Below are positions 1-8,655 of a stretch of DNA of 64,000 bases, piece by piece. The position numbers were made by a program, and so were the translations under genes. Below the pieces are notes generated by a model that saw nothing but the letters and a program-made list of their open reading frames with translations, made no database searches and was not told the DNA's origin. This DNA is from JAJPHI01 sp035541875 (lineage in GTDB: Bacteria; Desulfobacterota; Binatia; Binatales; Binataceae). How positions within the stretch are numbered: position 1 is the first letter of the stretch; each line of letters starts with the position of its first letter. The stretch is from positions 111,794 to 175,793 of the forward strand of contig DATKML010000029.1 in NCBI GenBank assembly GCA_035541875.1. The letters run 5' to 3'.

Positions 1-246
1 GGCAATGGCTTTTCGAATGGTTTCGATCCCCACACTCTGACCGCGTACGAAAGCCCGAACAGTGGTCACGCTATCGCAGTGCTGACCAACGGCACTGCTA
101 CACAGCTGGCGGTCGTGGATCTGACGGCTATGCTAGATTCGACTACCGTACCGCGTACGAGCGGCAGCGGTCTGGGGCACGCCTGTGCGACACGTCCGCT
201 TCCCTCGTCGGTGGTATCGTTTGTCGACATCCCAGCGACCTCCTGA
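1..246 (+). CDS. C-terminal end of an unidentified protein (5' truncated)
   Basis: An open frame enters from the left edge in frame 1 and stops at TGA 244-246, giving 81 residues. The segment is rich in Thr, Ser, Ala and Val. It contains GHAIAVLTNG followed by QLAVVDLTAML, which resembles a blade of a beta-propeller or YncE-like protein. That assignment rests only on the look of the residues. A strong terminator hairpin starts 24 bases after the stop, which supports this being a real gene end. Confidence 0.55.
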   Translation, partial: GNGFSNGFDPHTLTAYESPNSGHAIAVLTNGTATQLAVVDLTAMLDSTTVPRTSGSGLGHACATRPLPSSVVSFVDIPATS

Positions 247-269
247 GGAAGAAACCGGCTTGTAAACAG

Positions 270-304
270 GGGGCGGCTCCTTCAGGGGCCGCCCCTTTCT
301 TTCG
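270..304 (+). terminator. Rho-independent terminator after the left-edge gene
   Basis: Perfect 8-bp stem GGGGCGGC / GCCGCCCC (270-277 with 288-295) with a 10-base loop, followed by TTTCTTT. It lies 24 bases after the stop of the left-edge gene. Confidence 0.85.
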
Positions 305-339
305 ACCTTTATCAGGTGCGCGATGAGGTGCAGCGTTTA

Positions 340-381
340 AGGCAAAAACAAACGCCTCTCCCTTTTCTTGGGAGAGGCGTT
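340..381 (-). terminator. Terminator of the rplM-rpsI operon
   Basis: A 12-bp perfect inverted repeat (351-362 with 370-381) forms a hairpin with a 7-base loop. On the minus strand it is followed by TGTTTTTGCC. It sits 21 bases past the rpsI stop. Confidence 0.85.
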
Positions 382-401
382 CTAGCAAGCTTTGGAAAGA
401 T

Positions 402-800
402 TTAGCGCTTTGAGTACTGCGGGCGCTTACGAGCCTTGTGACGGCCGTACTTCTTGCGTTCGACCTCGCGCGGGTCACGGGTGAGCATCCCTTCCTTACG
501 CAGCGACGGACGCAGACCTTCAGCTGAGGCGACGAGGGCACGAGAGATGCCGTGGCGGACGGCGTCAGCCTGGGCAGCAACACCGCCACCCTTCACTTTG
601 ACGATCGCATCGTACTGGCCCTTGGTCTCAGTTACTTCGAAGGGTTCCAGGATACGCATCCGCGAGGTGTCGCGCGGAAAGTAATCTTCCAGGGTCCGAT
701 CGTTTACGGTGACCGTTCCCGTGCCGGGAACGAGGCGCACGTTGGCGACCGCCGTCTTGCGGCGACCCGTAGTGCGGATGGTGTTCTTCTTATTGGGCAT
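402..800 (-). CDS. rpsI: 30S ribosomal protein S9
   Basis: The 132-residue protein is the usual length for bacterial S9. It has the N-terminal TGRRKTAVANVRL motif and the internal VKVKGGGVAAQADAVRHGI segment. The basic tail ends in KRPQYSKR; in S9 this C-terminal tail reaches the tRNA in the ribosomal P site. It lies 28 bases downstream of rplM on the same strand, the classic L13-S9 pair, and is followed by a strong terminator. Confidence 0.98.
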   Translation of the reverse strand: MPNKKNTIRTTGRRKTAVANVRLVPGTGTVTVNDRTLEDYFPRDTSRMRILEPFEVTETKGQYDAIVKVKGGGVAAQADAVRHGISRALVASAEGLRPSLRKEGMLTRDPREVERKKYGRHKARKRPQYSKR

Positions 801-828
801 GGTCTTCTATCCTGATCTTTCGCCGACG

Positions 829-1278
829 TTAAGCCAGCGCGATCGTTTGAGGTTGCTGAGCGGCGTGCGGATGCTCGGCCTCGCGATAAACCTTGAGCTT
901 GGTGAAGAGGCGACGACCGAGGCGATTCTTGGGGAGCATCCCGCGGACAGCGGTCTCGATAAGACGCTCTGGACGGGATTCCAGCAGTTTGCCTGCGCTC
1001 GTGGTCCGGATGCCACCGGGATAGTTGGTGTGGTGGTGGTACAGTTTGTCCCGGCCCTTGGCGCCAGTGAGCTTCACCTTGGCGGCGTTGATCACGATCA
1101 CAAAGTCGCCGGCATCCTGATGCGGGGTATAGTCGGGACGATGCTTACCGCGCAGGACGCTGGCCGCGCGCGATGCGACCCGGCCCAAGGAACGGCCTTC
1201 AGCATCGATCAGGATCCATCGTCGACCGCGCAATGCGTCTTCATGCGAGACGCTTTTGGTCTGTTCTGACAGCTTCAC
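829..1278 (-). CDS. rplM: 50S ribosomal protein L13
   Basis: The 149-residue protein carries the L13 hallmarks. RRWILIDAEGRSLGRVAS lies near the N-terminus, HQDAGDFVIVINAAKVKLTG in the middle, and the MLPKNRLGRR motif towards the C-terminus. It binds 23S rRNA early in large-subunit assembly. It precedes rpsI in a two-gene operon, and tRNA-Asp lies 57 bases upstream on the same strand. Confidence 0.98.
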   Translation of the reverse strand: MKLSEQTKSVSHEDALRGRRWILIDAEGRSLGRVASRAASVLRGKHRPDYTPHQDAGDFVIVINAAKVKLTGAKGRDKLYHHHTNYPGGIRTTSAGKLLESRPERLIETAVRGMLPKNRLGRRLFTKLKVYREAEHPHAAQQPQTIALA

Positions 1279-1334
1279 GTTATTTTAGCCTGCAAAGGCG
1301 CAGCCTCGGTTGCCGCGCTGAATATCGTAAAATT

Positions 1335-1412
1335 TGGCGGGGCCGATGGGATTTGAACCCACGACTTCTGACGTGACAGGCCAGCGTTCTAACCGAGCTG
1401 AACTACGACCCC
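1335..1412 (-). tRNA. tRNA-Asp (GTC)
   Basis: Read on the minus strand the cloverleaf is complete. The acceptor GGGGTCG pairs with CGGCCCC (one G-T). The D arm is GTTC/GAAC, the anticodon stem CTGGC/GTCAG encloses the loop CTGTCAC, and the T arm is GTGGG-TTCAAAT-CCCAT. The anticodon is GTC, which decodes Asp. The discriminator is G and the CCA end is encoded in the DNA (1335-1337). Confidence 0.96.
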
Positions 1413-1615
1413 GCCGAGAACCATCTCTTTTACCTTTTCAAGGGCTTAGAGACAACCGTCTTAGGCGAAAAAGCATTGGCGATCCAACTAAAATTGGATT
1501 TCATCGAATTATGACCGGTCGTAACTTGCCGATCTGCATAGGCTGAACTATTTTAAGCCCGTTCGCTCGACCCGCGATGGACGTGGGCGGGTAGGGTCCG
1601 CGCCTTTAGCCTTCT

Positions 1616-4600
1616 ATGTGGATTGTTAGCCTCTCTCTGCGCCGGCCACTCACCGTGGCGGTTATGACATTGTTGATGTTTGTGCTCGGCGGGTTGGCCT
1701 TCACCCGCATGAACGCGGACATCTTCCCCGCGATTGATATGCCGGTCGTAATCATGGTCTGGAACTATCCGGGCCTGTCGGCATACGAGATGGAGCGGCG
1801 CGTCGTAATTATCAGCGAGCGCGCTTCGGCCAGTCTCGTTAACGGTATCGAGCACATGGAGTCCGAGTCGATCGCGGGCGCTGGTTTGGTCAAGGTATTT
1901 TTTCATCCGGGTGAATCAACCGCCGGAGGTATCGCCCAGATCGCAGCGTTGTCGCAATCGCTGCTGTCGATTTTTCCTCCTGGCATCACCTCGCCTAACA
2001 TCGTCGACTATAACGCGGCCAACGTTCCGGTGGCGCAGCTCAACGTCTTCAGTGACACCCTCTCGGAGCAAGAACTCTTCGATTACGGTCTGAACTTCAT
2101 TCGCGTCCGCCTCTACAGCATCGAAGGCGTCTCGGTGCCGGCTCCTTTCGGCGGACGTAATCGCGCCATCATGGTGAACCTGAATCCTGAACAGATGTAT
2201 GCGAATAAGCTGTCGGCTCAGGATATTGGTAACGCCCTCAACTCGACCAACGTAATCATCCCGGCCGGTTCGGTGAAAATTGGCAAGCGCGAATATCGCG
2301 TCGAGCTCAACGGCAGTCCAGAGCATGTTGAGAGTTTCAACAACCTGCCGGTAAAGGTCGTAAATGGCACACCCGTGATGCTTGGGGATGTGGCCCCGGT
2401 CACGGATACGCACATGGTACAAACCAATATCGTGCGCGTGGACGGCAATCGTGCAACCTACATCCCGATCTTCAAGCATGCGGCGGCGTCGACGCTGAGC
2501 GTTATCGACTCGGCCCGCAATATCATCCCCTTAATTCTAGAAACTGCACCCAAGGGGATGCAGATGAAGCTCGCCTTCGATCAATCGGTTTTCGTGCGAG
2601 GTGCGCTCTGGGGCGTTGTGCGCGAAGCTGCTATCGCAGCGGGCCTTGTCGCGCTGATGGTGTTGGTTTTCCTCGGCTCCGGTCGCAGCATGCTGGTCGT
2701 TATTCTCTCGATCCCTCTCTCGATTCTGACGGCGATTATCGGTCTCAAGCTGTCGGGGCAGTCGATCAACATCATGACGCTGGGCGGACTCGCGCTGGCG
2801 GTCGGGATGCTGGTGGATGACGCGACGGTCGCGGTCGAGAATATCCATCGCCATCACGCGATGCATAAGCCGCTGCTCGTAGCGATTCTTGACGGATCGG
2901 CGGAGATTGCGACACCGGCCTTTATCGGCACGATCGCGATATGCATCGTTTTCTTTCCGGTAGTTCTCCTCTACGGCGTGGCACGTTATCTCTTCACCCC
3001 GCTGGCACTTGCGGTCGTCTACTCGATGCTTACGTCGTATCTGCTTTCGCGAACGCTGGTGCCTGCGATCTCGCGCTACCTGATGCCGGCGTCGCACGAG
3101 GCGCCTGCACAATACGGACCGCTCGCGCGCTTCCTGCGAACTTTCGATGCCTGGTTCGAGCGTCTCAAGGATCGCTATAGGAATGTGCTAGGTAAGTTTA
3201 TCGCTCGACGTGGCTTCGCCTTGGGCTGTGTTGCGATAATCCTCGGTGCGTCGCTATTTCTTGCGCCGGTTATCGGCACGGATTTCTTTCCGCAAGTCGA
3301 CGCCGGAATGATGAAGATGCATGTCCGGGCACCGGCTGGCACTCGCGTCGAAGAGACGGAAGTCATCGTTGATAACATCGAGCGTGCGGTACGTCACATC
3401 ATTCCAGCGGATGAGCTCGATCAAATTAGCGACAATATAGGGCTACCGCCGTTCGCGTTCGTACTCGCATTTTACCAGACCGACAGTATCGGCCCGCAGG
3501 ATGCTGACGTCCTGATTTCACTCAAACCGGAACACCACTCGACCAAGAGCTATCAGAGCCAAATTCGACGCATGGTGAAGGAGAAGTTCCCAGATGTACT
3601 GGTGTACTTCCAGGCCGCCGACATCGTTAGTCAGGTTCTGAATTTTGGCCTATCAGCACCGATCGATGTGCAGATTTCGGGGCAGAAGCTTGCCGAGGAT
3701 TACGATACCGGGGTTCGCATACGAGAAGCGATGCGGCGTATTCCCGGGCTGACCGATGTTCGAATAGCCCAGATGCTCGACTACCCGACCCTCCGCGTAA
3801 ACGTTGATCGAACAAAGGCGCTCGAACTCGGGGTTGACCAGCGATCGGTTGCGGCTGATCTGCTTACTTCTTTGAGCACCAACGCGATTCTCTCGCCGAA
3901 TTATTGGCTCGATCCTCGCAACGGCGTGAATTACAGCGTCCTCGAGCAAGTGCCGCAACACATGATTGATTCGGTCCAAGCGCTTGGCAACACGCCGCTG
4001 ACATCTGCTGGGTCCTCTGATGCCGGTAATACGCAACTGCTTTCTAACGTCGCGACGGTTAAGCAAGATATCGAACCTGCCATCGTAAACCATTACGACG
4101 TTCAGCGTGTTATTGACGTTGATGCAGGGGTGGAAGGGCGCGATCTCGGTGGCTCGACGGCAGCGGTACAGGCAGCCATCGATCATCTCGGCAAGTTGCC
4201 ACCTGGTATGCGCATCAAGATTCGCGGCCAGAGTCAGGCGATGAATGAATCTTTCTCGTCGCTCGAGCTTGGAATTGTGCTTGCGATCATCTTGGTCTAC
4301 CTGCTGATGGTCGCGAACTTTCAATCATGGGTTGAACCACTGATCATCATGCTCGCCGTGCCAGGTGCGCTGGTCGGTGTGCTCTGGATGCTGGTTCTTA
4401 CGGGAACGACGATCAACGTTGAATCGCTGATGGGTGCGATCATGGCGGTCGGCGTCGGCGTCGCCAATGGTAATCTGGTCGTAATCTTCGCGAACGAGCT
4501 GCGCGAGCAAGGGTATTCACCGACAGCAGCAGCGATCGAAGCGGGGCGGACGCGTCTTCGTCCGGTTATGATGACGGCGTTGGCGATGGTGCTCGGAATG

Positions 4601-4798
4601 TTGCCGATGGCGCTAGCGCTAGGCGAGGGTGGTGAGCAGAATGCGCCGTTGGGACGGGCTGTTATCGGCGGGTTGATCGTAGCCACGCTGATGACGCTCT
4701 TCGTGGTGCCTGCGGTCTATTCGATATTTGGACGCAACGTGAAGGGCAAGCATCAGCGCGATGCAGAGATCGAAGCTATCTCGATGCCGGGTGCATAG
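1616..4798 (+). CDS. RND-family efflux permease (AcrB/HAE1-like)
   Basis: At 1060 residues it matches the RND permease size. It should use the proton gradient to expel substrates from the periplasm or inner leaflet through a tripartite pump. TM1 covers about residues 8-29. A large periplasmic domain follows, then the TM4 motif GMLVDDATVAVENI containing the proton-relay pair Asp401-Asp402. A second helix bundle sits near residues 875-1040. TM10 reads GVGVANGNLVV, so the Lys of AcrB TM10 (K940) is replaced by Ala; this occurs in some RND subfamilies. The adaptor gene follows 17 bases later. No outer-membrane channel gene is adjacent, so a TolC-like partner must be encoded elsewhere. The substrate cannot be told from sequence. 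Confidence 0.93.
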   Translation: MWIVSLSLRRPLTVAVMTLLMFVLGGLAFTRMNADIFPAIDMPVVIMVWNYPGLSAYEMERRVVIISERASASLVNGIEHMESESIAGAGLVKVFFHPGESTAGGIAQIAALSQSLLSIFPPGITSPNIVDYNAANVPVAQLNVFSDTLSEQELFDYGLNFIRVRLYSIEGVSVPAPFGGRNRAIMVNLNPEQMYANKLSAQDIGNALNSTNVIIPAGSVKIGKREYRVELNGSPEHVESFNNLPVKVVNGTPVMLGDVAPVTDTHMVQTNIVRVDGNRATYIPIFKHAAASTLSVIDSARNIIPLILETAPKGMQMKLAFDQSVFVRGALWGVVREAAIAAGLVALMVLVFLGSGRSMLVVILSIPLSILTAIIGLKLSGQSINIMTLGGLALAVGMLVDDATVAVENIHRHHAMHKPLLVAILDGSAEIATPAFIGTIAICIVFFPVVLLYGVARYLFTPLALAVVYSMLTSYLLSRTLVPAISRYLMPASHEAPAQYGPLARFLRTFDAWFERLKDRYRNVLGKFIARRGFALGCVAIILGASLFLAPVIGTDFFPQVDAGMMKMHVRAPAGTRVEETEVIVDNIERAVRHIIPADELDQISDNIGLPPFAFVLAFYQTDSIGPQDADVLISLKPEHHSTKSYQSQIRRMVKEKFPDVLVYFQAADIVSQVLNFGLSAPIDVQISGQKLAEDYDTGVRIREAMRRIPGLTDVRIAQMLDYPTLRVNVDRTKALELGVDQRSVAADLLTSLSTNAILSPNYWLDPRNGVNYSVLEQVPQHMIDSVQALGNTPLTSAGSSDAGNTQLLSNVATVKQDIEPAIVNHYDVQRVIDVDAGVEGRDLGGSTAAVQAAIDHLGKLPPGMRIKIRGQSQAMNESFSSLELGIVLAIILVYLLMVANFQSWVEPLIIMLAVPGALVGVLWMLVLTGTTINVESLMGAIMAVGVGVANGNLVVIFANELREQGYSPTAAAIEAGRTRLRPVMMTALAMVLGMLPMALALGEGGEQNAPLGRAVIGGLIVATLMTLFVVPAVYSIFGRNVKGKHQRDAEIEAISMPGA

Positions 4799-4815
4799 GT
4801 GGATGGAACTGCAGA

Positions 4816-5955
4816 ATGGATGAAGATCCGACAACGTATCAACTTCCCAGGCCCGGCGGTTTCTTCGTCGTAGGCTGGGTCACGCTTATTCTGGTTGTCG
4901 TCTGTCTGACCGGTGGACTCGTGCTCCTACACACAAACCGCCTTAACGCGCAGGCAGCCTTGCTGGGACGCGAGATTGACCAGGGGCCACGTGTTCTGGT
5001 CAGACGCGTGACACAGGCACCAAAGACACGCAGCGTAGAGCTGCCGGGAACGATCCACGGCTTCATCGAGACGGCGGTCTATGCAAAGGTGTCTGGATAT
5101 TTGAGGGCAATGAAGGTCGACAAGGGGGATCGCATCAGAAAGGGCGAACTCTTGGCGGTGCTCGAATCGCCCGAGCTCGACCATGAAGTCGCAAACGCCA
5201 AAGCTGCTTATCAACTTGCCAAGCTAACGGACGAGCGCAATCAAGCGCTGTTGCGAGAAGGAGTTATTGCGCGGCAAACCGCTGATGAATCAGTAGCGCA
5301 TGTGAAGGAGACTGCGGCGACGCTGCAGCAACTTGTGGCGATGAACGACTACAAGGATATCCGCGCACCCTTCGATGGCGTGGTTACGGCTCGGCTGCTG
5401 GACCCCGGTGCATTGATTCCGCAATCCACGGCACCTGCGTCCGCCAATATACCGCTACTCCAACTCGCAACCCTATCGCCATTGCGAATCTACGCTGACG
5501 TTCCACAGAGCCTTGCACTTTTTATCCGCGACGGCGATCCAGCCACCGTAACCGTGGCCGAATATCCGGGGCGGATTTTTGAAGGCAGTGTCACACGACA
5601 TCCGGATGCGCTTGTTAGCGCTACACGCACGATGCTGGTCGAGGTCGACTTACCGAACGACGAACGCGCTCTTTTGCCCGGGATGTACGCACGAATGGGC
5701 ATGCGCGTTAGTACCCCAGAAGGCCCTCCCCAAGTGCCTGACGACGCCTTAGTCTTTCGAGACGGCAAGCCCCTCGTCCCACTTGTGGAGAAAGACCATT
5801 TAAAGTTGGCCCAAGTCGCGCTTGGGTATGACGATGGCGTCAACGTACAAATTACGAAGGGGATTGAACCGGGAGACATGGTCGCGATCAACGTCGGACA
5901 GGCAGCCCAGGATGGAGCCCCGGTCCGACCGATGACCGCAGAAGAGAGTCATTAA
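4816..5955 (+). CDS. RND efflux periplasmic adaptor (membrane fusion protein, HlyD/AcrA type)
   Basis: This 379-residue protein has one N-terminal membrane segment (about residues 14-37) and no lipobox, so it is probably anchored by that helix. The lipoyl-like half follows (YAKVSGYLRAMKVDKGDRI, near 90-110). A short helical hairpin contains LLREGVIARQTADE, then comes the second lipoyl half (IRAPFDGVVTARLLDPG), a beta-barrel and a membrane-proximal domain ending in GIEPGDMVAINV. It bridges the permease to an outer-membrane channel. It is probably cotranscribed with the permease; adaptor after permease is the less common order. Confidence 0.92.
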   Translation: MDEDPTTYQLPRPGGFFVVGWVTLILVVVCLTGGLVLLHTNRLNAQAALLGREIDQGPRVLVRRVTQAPKTRSVELPGTIHGFIETAVYAKVSGYLRAMKVDKGDRIRKGELLAVLESPELDHEVANAKAAYQLAKLTDERNQALLREGVIARQTADESVAHVKETAATLQQLVAMNDYKDIRAPFDGVVTARLLDPGALIPQSTAPASANIPLLQLATLSPLRIYADVPQSLALFIRDGDPATVTVAEYPGRIFEGSVTRHPDALVSATRTMLVEVDLPNDERALLPGMYARMGMRVSTPEGPPQVPDDALVFRDGKPLVPLVEKDHLKLAQVALGYDDGVNVQITKGIEPGDMVAINVGQAAQDGAPVRPMTAEESH

Positions 5956-6209
5956 AGCTCGCGGCCGATGACGATCGCTTTCCGTCGTCGTCGCTTCTCA
6001 CTCACGAGCGCCAAACCAGCGCCACCGAGAACCAATCCACCCAACATCAGCTCGGAGTCGATTTCGGGCGTAGATAGGGGCTTTGATGGTCTATGTCGAG
6101 GCTCATGCGCGTGTCGCGCGGCACCGGTGACTTGCGCCATCGTGATGGAGGTGTAGAGCATCGAGGCCGCCACTGTGTTGAAAATTGCAAATAATAGTCG
6201 TTTCTTCAT
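5952..6209 (-). CDS. VPEID-CTERM-type small exported protein (copy 1)
   Basis: An 85-residue protein with an N-terminal signal peptide (cleavage plausible after ITMA, about residue 25). A roughly 23-residue basic, His/Pro-rich stretch follows, then STPEID, a hydrophobic helix (LMLGGLVLGGAGLALV) and a KRRRRK tail. Motif plus helix plus basic tail is the layout of the VPEID-CTERM sorting signal, which is processed by an exosortase-type membrane protease. The stop overlaps the tail of the convergent adaptor gene by 4 bases. Two related genes lie downstream in the window on the same strand. No exosortase is visible here. Confidence 0.7.
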   Translation of the reverse strand: MKKRLLFAIFNTVAASMLYTSITMAQVTGAARHAHEPRHRPSKPLSTPEIDSELMLGGLVLGGAGLALVSEKRRRRKAIVIGREL

Positions 6210-6533
6210 CTCAAGAATCTAAAACTATCCTTTGGCTGCTTATTCTAGAGACGAATAGCTTATATAGCCATACAATATCCTATGGCTCGCTACCCTCTTG
6301 GTGTCCCATGGGAGCTAAAATTGACCGTGGAGTCTATTTGGATGGCTGCGGATGCAGATAGCCATCAAGAGTGCTATCTTCCAGGACGTCTAATGGAAAG
6401 CTTGGTTTAACGGTCAGAGATAAGGTCGATCCTCGGCAGTACGGAGAGATGGTCTAGCGCGTAGGGCCAAAAAACACCGGGGTGACCACCTCACGATGGT
6501 CAGCCCAAGTGCTAAGTCCTATCTAGTCGAAGC
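6210..6533. other. Intergenic region without recognisable gene
   Basis: 324 bases between the first and second VPEID-CTERM genes. It is locally more AT-rich than the flanks. I see no conserved ORF, tRNA or clear terminator in it. It presumably holds the promoter of the 5952-6209 gene. Confidence 0.5.
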
Positions 6534-6722
6534 TTAGTTCGAAGCAGGTTTGCGGCGGCGGTAGCTCTCGATCAGAAGTGCGATTCCTGCAACAGCGGCA
6601 ACCAATCCACCTACGGCGAACTTGTAGTCGATCTCTGGCACCGGAACCGGGCTGGCGTAAGCGAAACTTGGCAATGCGGCCGTACCAATCGTGACCAACG
6701 CTGCACGAAGACGGGTTTTCAT
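6534..6722 (-). CDS. VPEID-CTERM-type mini protein (copy 2)
   Basis: The start MKTRLRAAL at 6722 is chosen because AGGAGG lies 8 bases upstream; an earlier ATG at 6743 lacks a ribosome site. The 62-residue product has a signal peptide ending near SFAYA (about residue 23), then SPVPVPEIDYKF, a hydrophobic helix (AVGGLVAAVAGIALLI) and the basic tail ESYRRRK. Only about five residues separate the predicted signal-peptidase site from the sorting motif, so almost no passenger exists. It is closely similar to copy 3 throughout. Confidence 0.75.
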   Translation of the reverse strand: MKTRLRAALVTIGTAALPSFAYASPVPVPEIDYKFAVGGLVAAVAGIALLIESYRRRKPASN

Positions 6723-6813
6723 CTTGAGATCCTCCTGTCCCAACTATTCGCGTTAGATATCTTTAGCTAAAGCCGAGCGAAATATACGATCACTACAACG
6801 AATCTGGGGCGCG

Positions 6814-6999
6814 CTAGTTCGTCGCAGCTTTGCGGCGGCGATAATTCTCGATTAAGAGCGCGATTCCTGTGACAGCGACAACCAGCCCGCCGACGGCGAA
6901 CTTATAGTCGATTTCCGGGGTGGCAACCGGGATCCGAGCGTAGCTTGGCGGAGCGACGGCACTGATTGTAGCGAGCATCATGAAGATACGGGTTTTCAT
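6814..6999 (-). CDS. VPEID-CTERM-type mini protein (copy 3)
   Basis: This 61-residue protein has an AGGAGG site 7 bases before the ATG at 6999. The signal peptide runs to about SYA, followed by RIPVATPEIDYKF, the helix AVGGLVVAVTGIALLI and ENYRRRK. From PEIDYKF onward it nearly duplicates copy 2, while the signal peptides differ more. This indicates tandem duplication with the sorting tail under constraint. Copies 2 and 3 lie 91 bases apart and could share a transcript. Confidence 0.75.
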   Translation of the reverse strand: MKTRIFMMLATISAVAPPSYARIPVATPEIDYKFAVGGLVVAVTGIALLIENYRRRKAATN

Positions 7000-7164
7000 A
7001 CTAGGTCCTCCTGATCTGAGTTGCTCAAGCCTCGGCCACCTTCAGTCCGTGCAGAGCAAGTTGGTTCATTTTGATTATTCTTAAGCTTTGTATCCCACTG
7101 TAATACTGCAGTGCAAGGGTAACGGCGCAAAAAGCTAATTTGCGCGAGAAAAGCTGGAAACTGC

Positions 7165-8385
7165 CTAGCGATCGCCGCGGAAGAGAACACCGGCCTCTTC
7201 CAGCTGCTGGACACGCTCTTCTGTGTACCCCAAGTACTCACGCAAAATTTCCGCATTGTGTTCGCCTAAAATCGGCGCCTCCATCGTGCGTAATTCGGGA
7301 AATTCGGAGAAACGCAGGGGAAAGCCCGGAACCTCATAGCTGCCGAGAAAACGATCCTCGATGGTGCGGACGATCTGGCGGCTACGATGGTGTGGATGGG
7401 CCATCGCCTCCTCGACTGCCAGCACCGGAGCGTAAGGCACTCGATTTTCTTCCAGCAGCCGCATCGCTTCTTCGTCGCTGACGGAGTCGAACCACTCCTG
7501 CACGATACGTTTCAATTCGGCGCTATTGGCCGTGCGAGCCGGGACGTCTTTGAAGCGTGGCTCGGTTGCGAGTTCGGGCTGACCCATCGCACGGCACAGA
7601 TCGGGGAACTGATGGTCGTGGCTGGACATGATGAGGATGGGCGTTGATTTGCCGGCGAACACCCCTATTGGCGTGAGGGCGAAGTGATGCGATCCGCTGC
7701 GCCGCGCCAGCTGCCGGCCGTTGGTCAAGCTGGTCCGATGCACCGTCATATCGTGATAGCTGAAGTAACAATCAAGTAGCGACGTTTCGACGTGTTGGCC
7801 CACCCCGGCACGTTCGCGATGGAGCAAAGCCGCCAGAACCGCGCTGAGAGCGTGAACGCCGGTTGTGATATCGCCGATGCCGATCTGAGGAAGTACGGGT
7901 GGGCGATCCGGTTCGCCGAGCATGCTCAGCACGCCTGAGTAGGCGCATCCGATAAAGTCATAGCCCGGTCGATTCGCCAGCGGACCTTCCTGGCCGAAAG
8001 TCGAGATCGAGCACATGACGATTTTTGGATTGAGCGCCTTTACCGTCTCATAGCCGAGGCCCATACGATCGATAGTTCCCGGAGAATAGTTCTCAACCAG
8101 CACGTCCATCTTGGGGATCAGCTCTTTGAGGATGGCAAGGCCAGCGGGGTTCTTGGGATCGATTGCCAAATCCTTCTTGCCGCGATTCTGTTGCACGAAG
8201 TAGGCACTACGTCCGTCGCGGACGAAGGGGACTTTGCGCGAGAAATCACCGCGTGCAGAGATTTCAACTTTGATAATCTCGGCACCCATCTCGGCCATAT
8301 AGCGGGTCGTGGTCGGCCCGGCTAAAGCCTGCGTGAAGTCGAGCACCTTGTAGCCTTCGAGGATTCGCGGCTTGGTTTCCGGCAT
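7165..8385 (-). CDS. Family III CoA-transferase (CaiB/BaiF type)
   Basis: At 406 residues this is a full-length family III CoA-transferase. It opens with GYKVLDFTQALAGPTTTRYMA. The NRGKKDLAID segment and the IGIGDITTG motif follow; Asp172 in the latter is the expected catalytic aspartate that forms the acyl-aspartyl intermediate. The family moves CoA between carboxylic acids such as formate/oxalate or carnitine derivatives, and the substrate here is unknown. A GGAAAGGACG ribosome site precedes the ATG. The second family III enzyme at 16616-17827 has the same architecture. Confidence 0.92.
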   Translation of the reverse strand: MPETKPRILEGYKVLDFTQALAGPTTTRYMAEMGAEIIKVEISARGDFSRKVPFVRDGRSAYFVQQNRGKKDLAIDPKNPAGLAILKELIPKMDVLVENYSPGTIDRMGLGYETVKALNPKIVMCSISTFGQEGPLANRPGYDFIGCAYSGVLSMLGEPDRPPVLPQIGIGDITTGVHALSAVLAALLHRERAGVGQHVETSLLDCYFSYHDMTVHRTSLTNGRQLARRSGSHHFALTPIGVFAGKSTPILIMSSHDHQFPDLCRAMGQPELATEPRFKDVPARTANSAELKRIVQEWFDSVSDEEAMRLLEENRVPYAPVLAVEEAMAHPHHRSRQIVRTIEDRFLGSYEVPGFPLRFSEFPELRTMEAPILGEHNAEILREYLGYTEERVQQLEEAGVLFRGDR

Positions 8386-8655
8386 AACGATTCGTCCTTT
8401 CCGATAGGAGCGCGATCAATCGCATCCGGTCGCCCGCAAAAGCAAGCGCGTCTACGTCGGATTCGCGCAGGAAGCGACAAATAAGCGCTATAACGGAAAG
8501 TTCCGACAGGATTCGGAAGTCATCTACTGAATCAAGCGATGGAGGGCGAGTGCGCTGTAGAGGATTGCTCTGCGTGGCTGGAATCGGTCTGGCCGGTCCG
8601 CGCTGGCCCTGTGGTCGTCAACATGCTTCCAGTCGGGCGGTTTCGGATACTCCCG

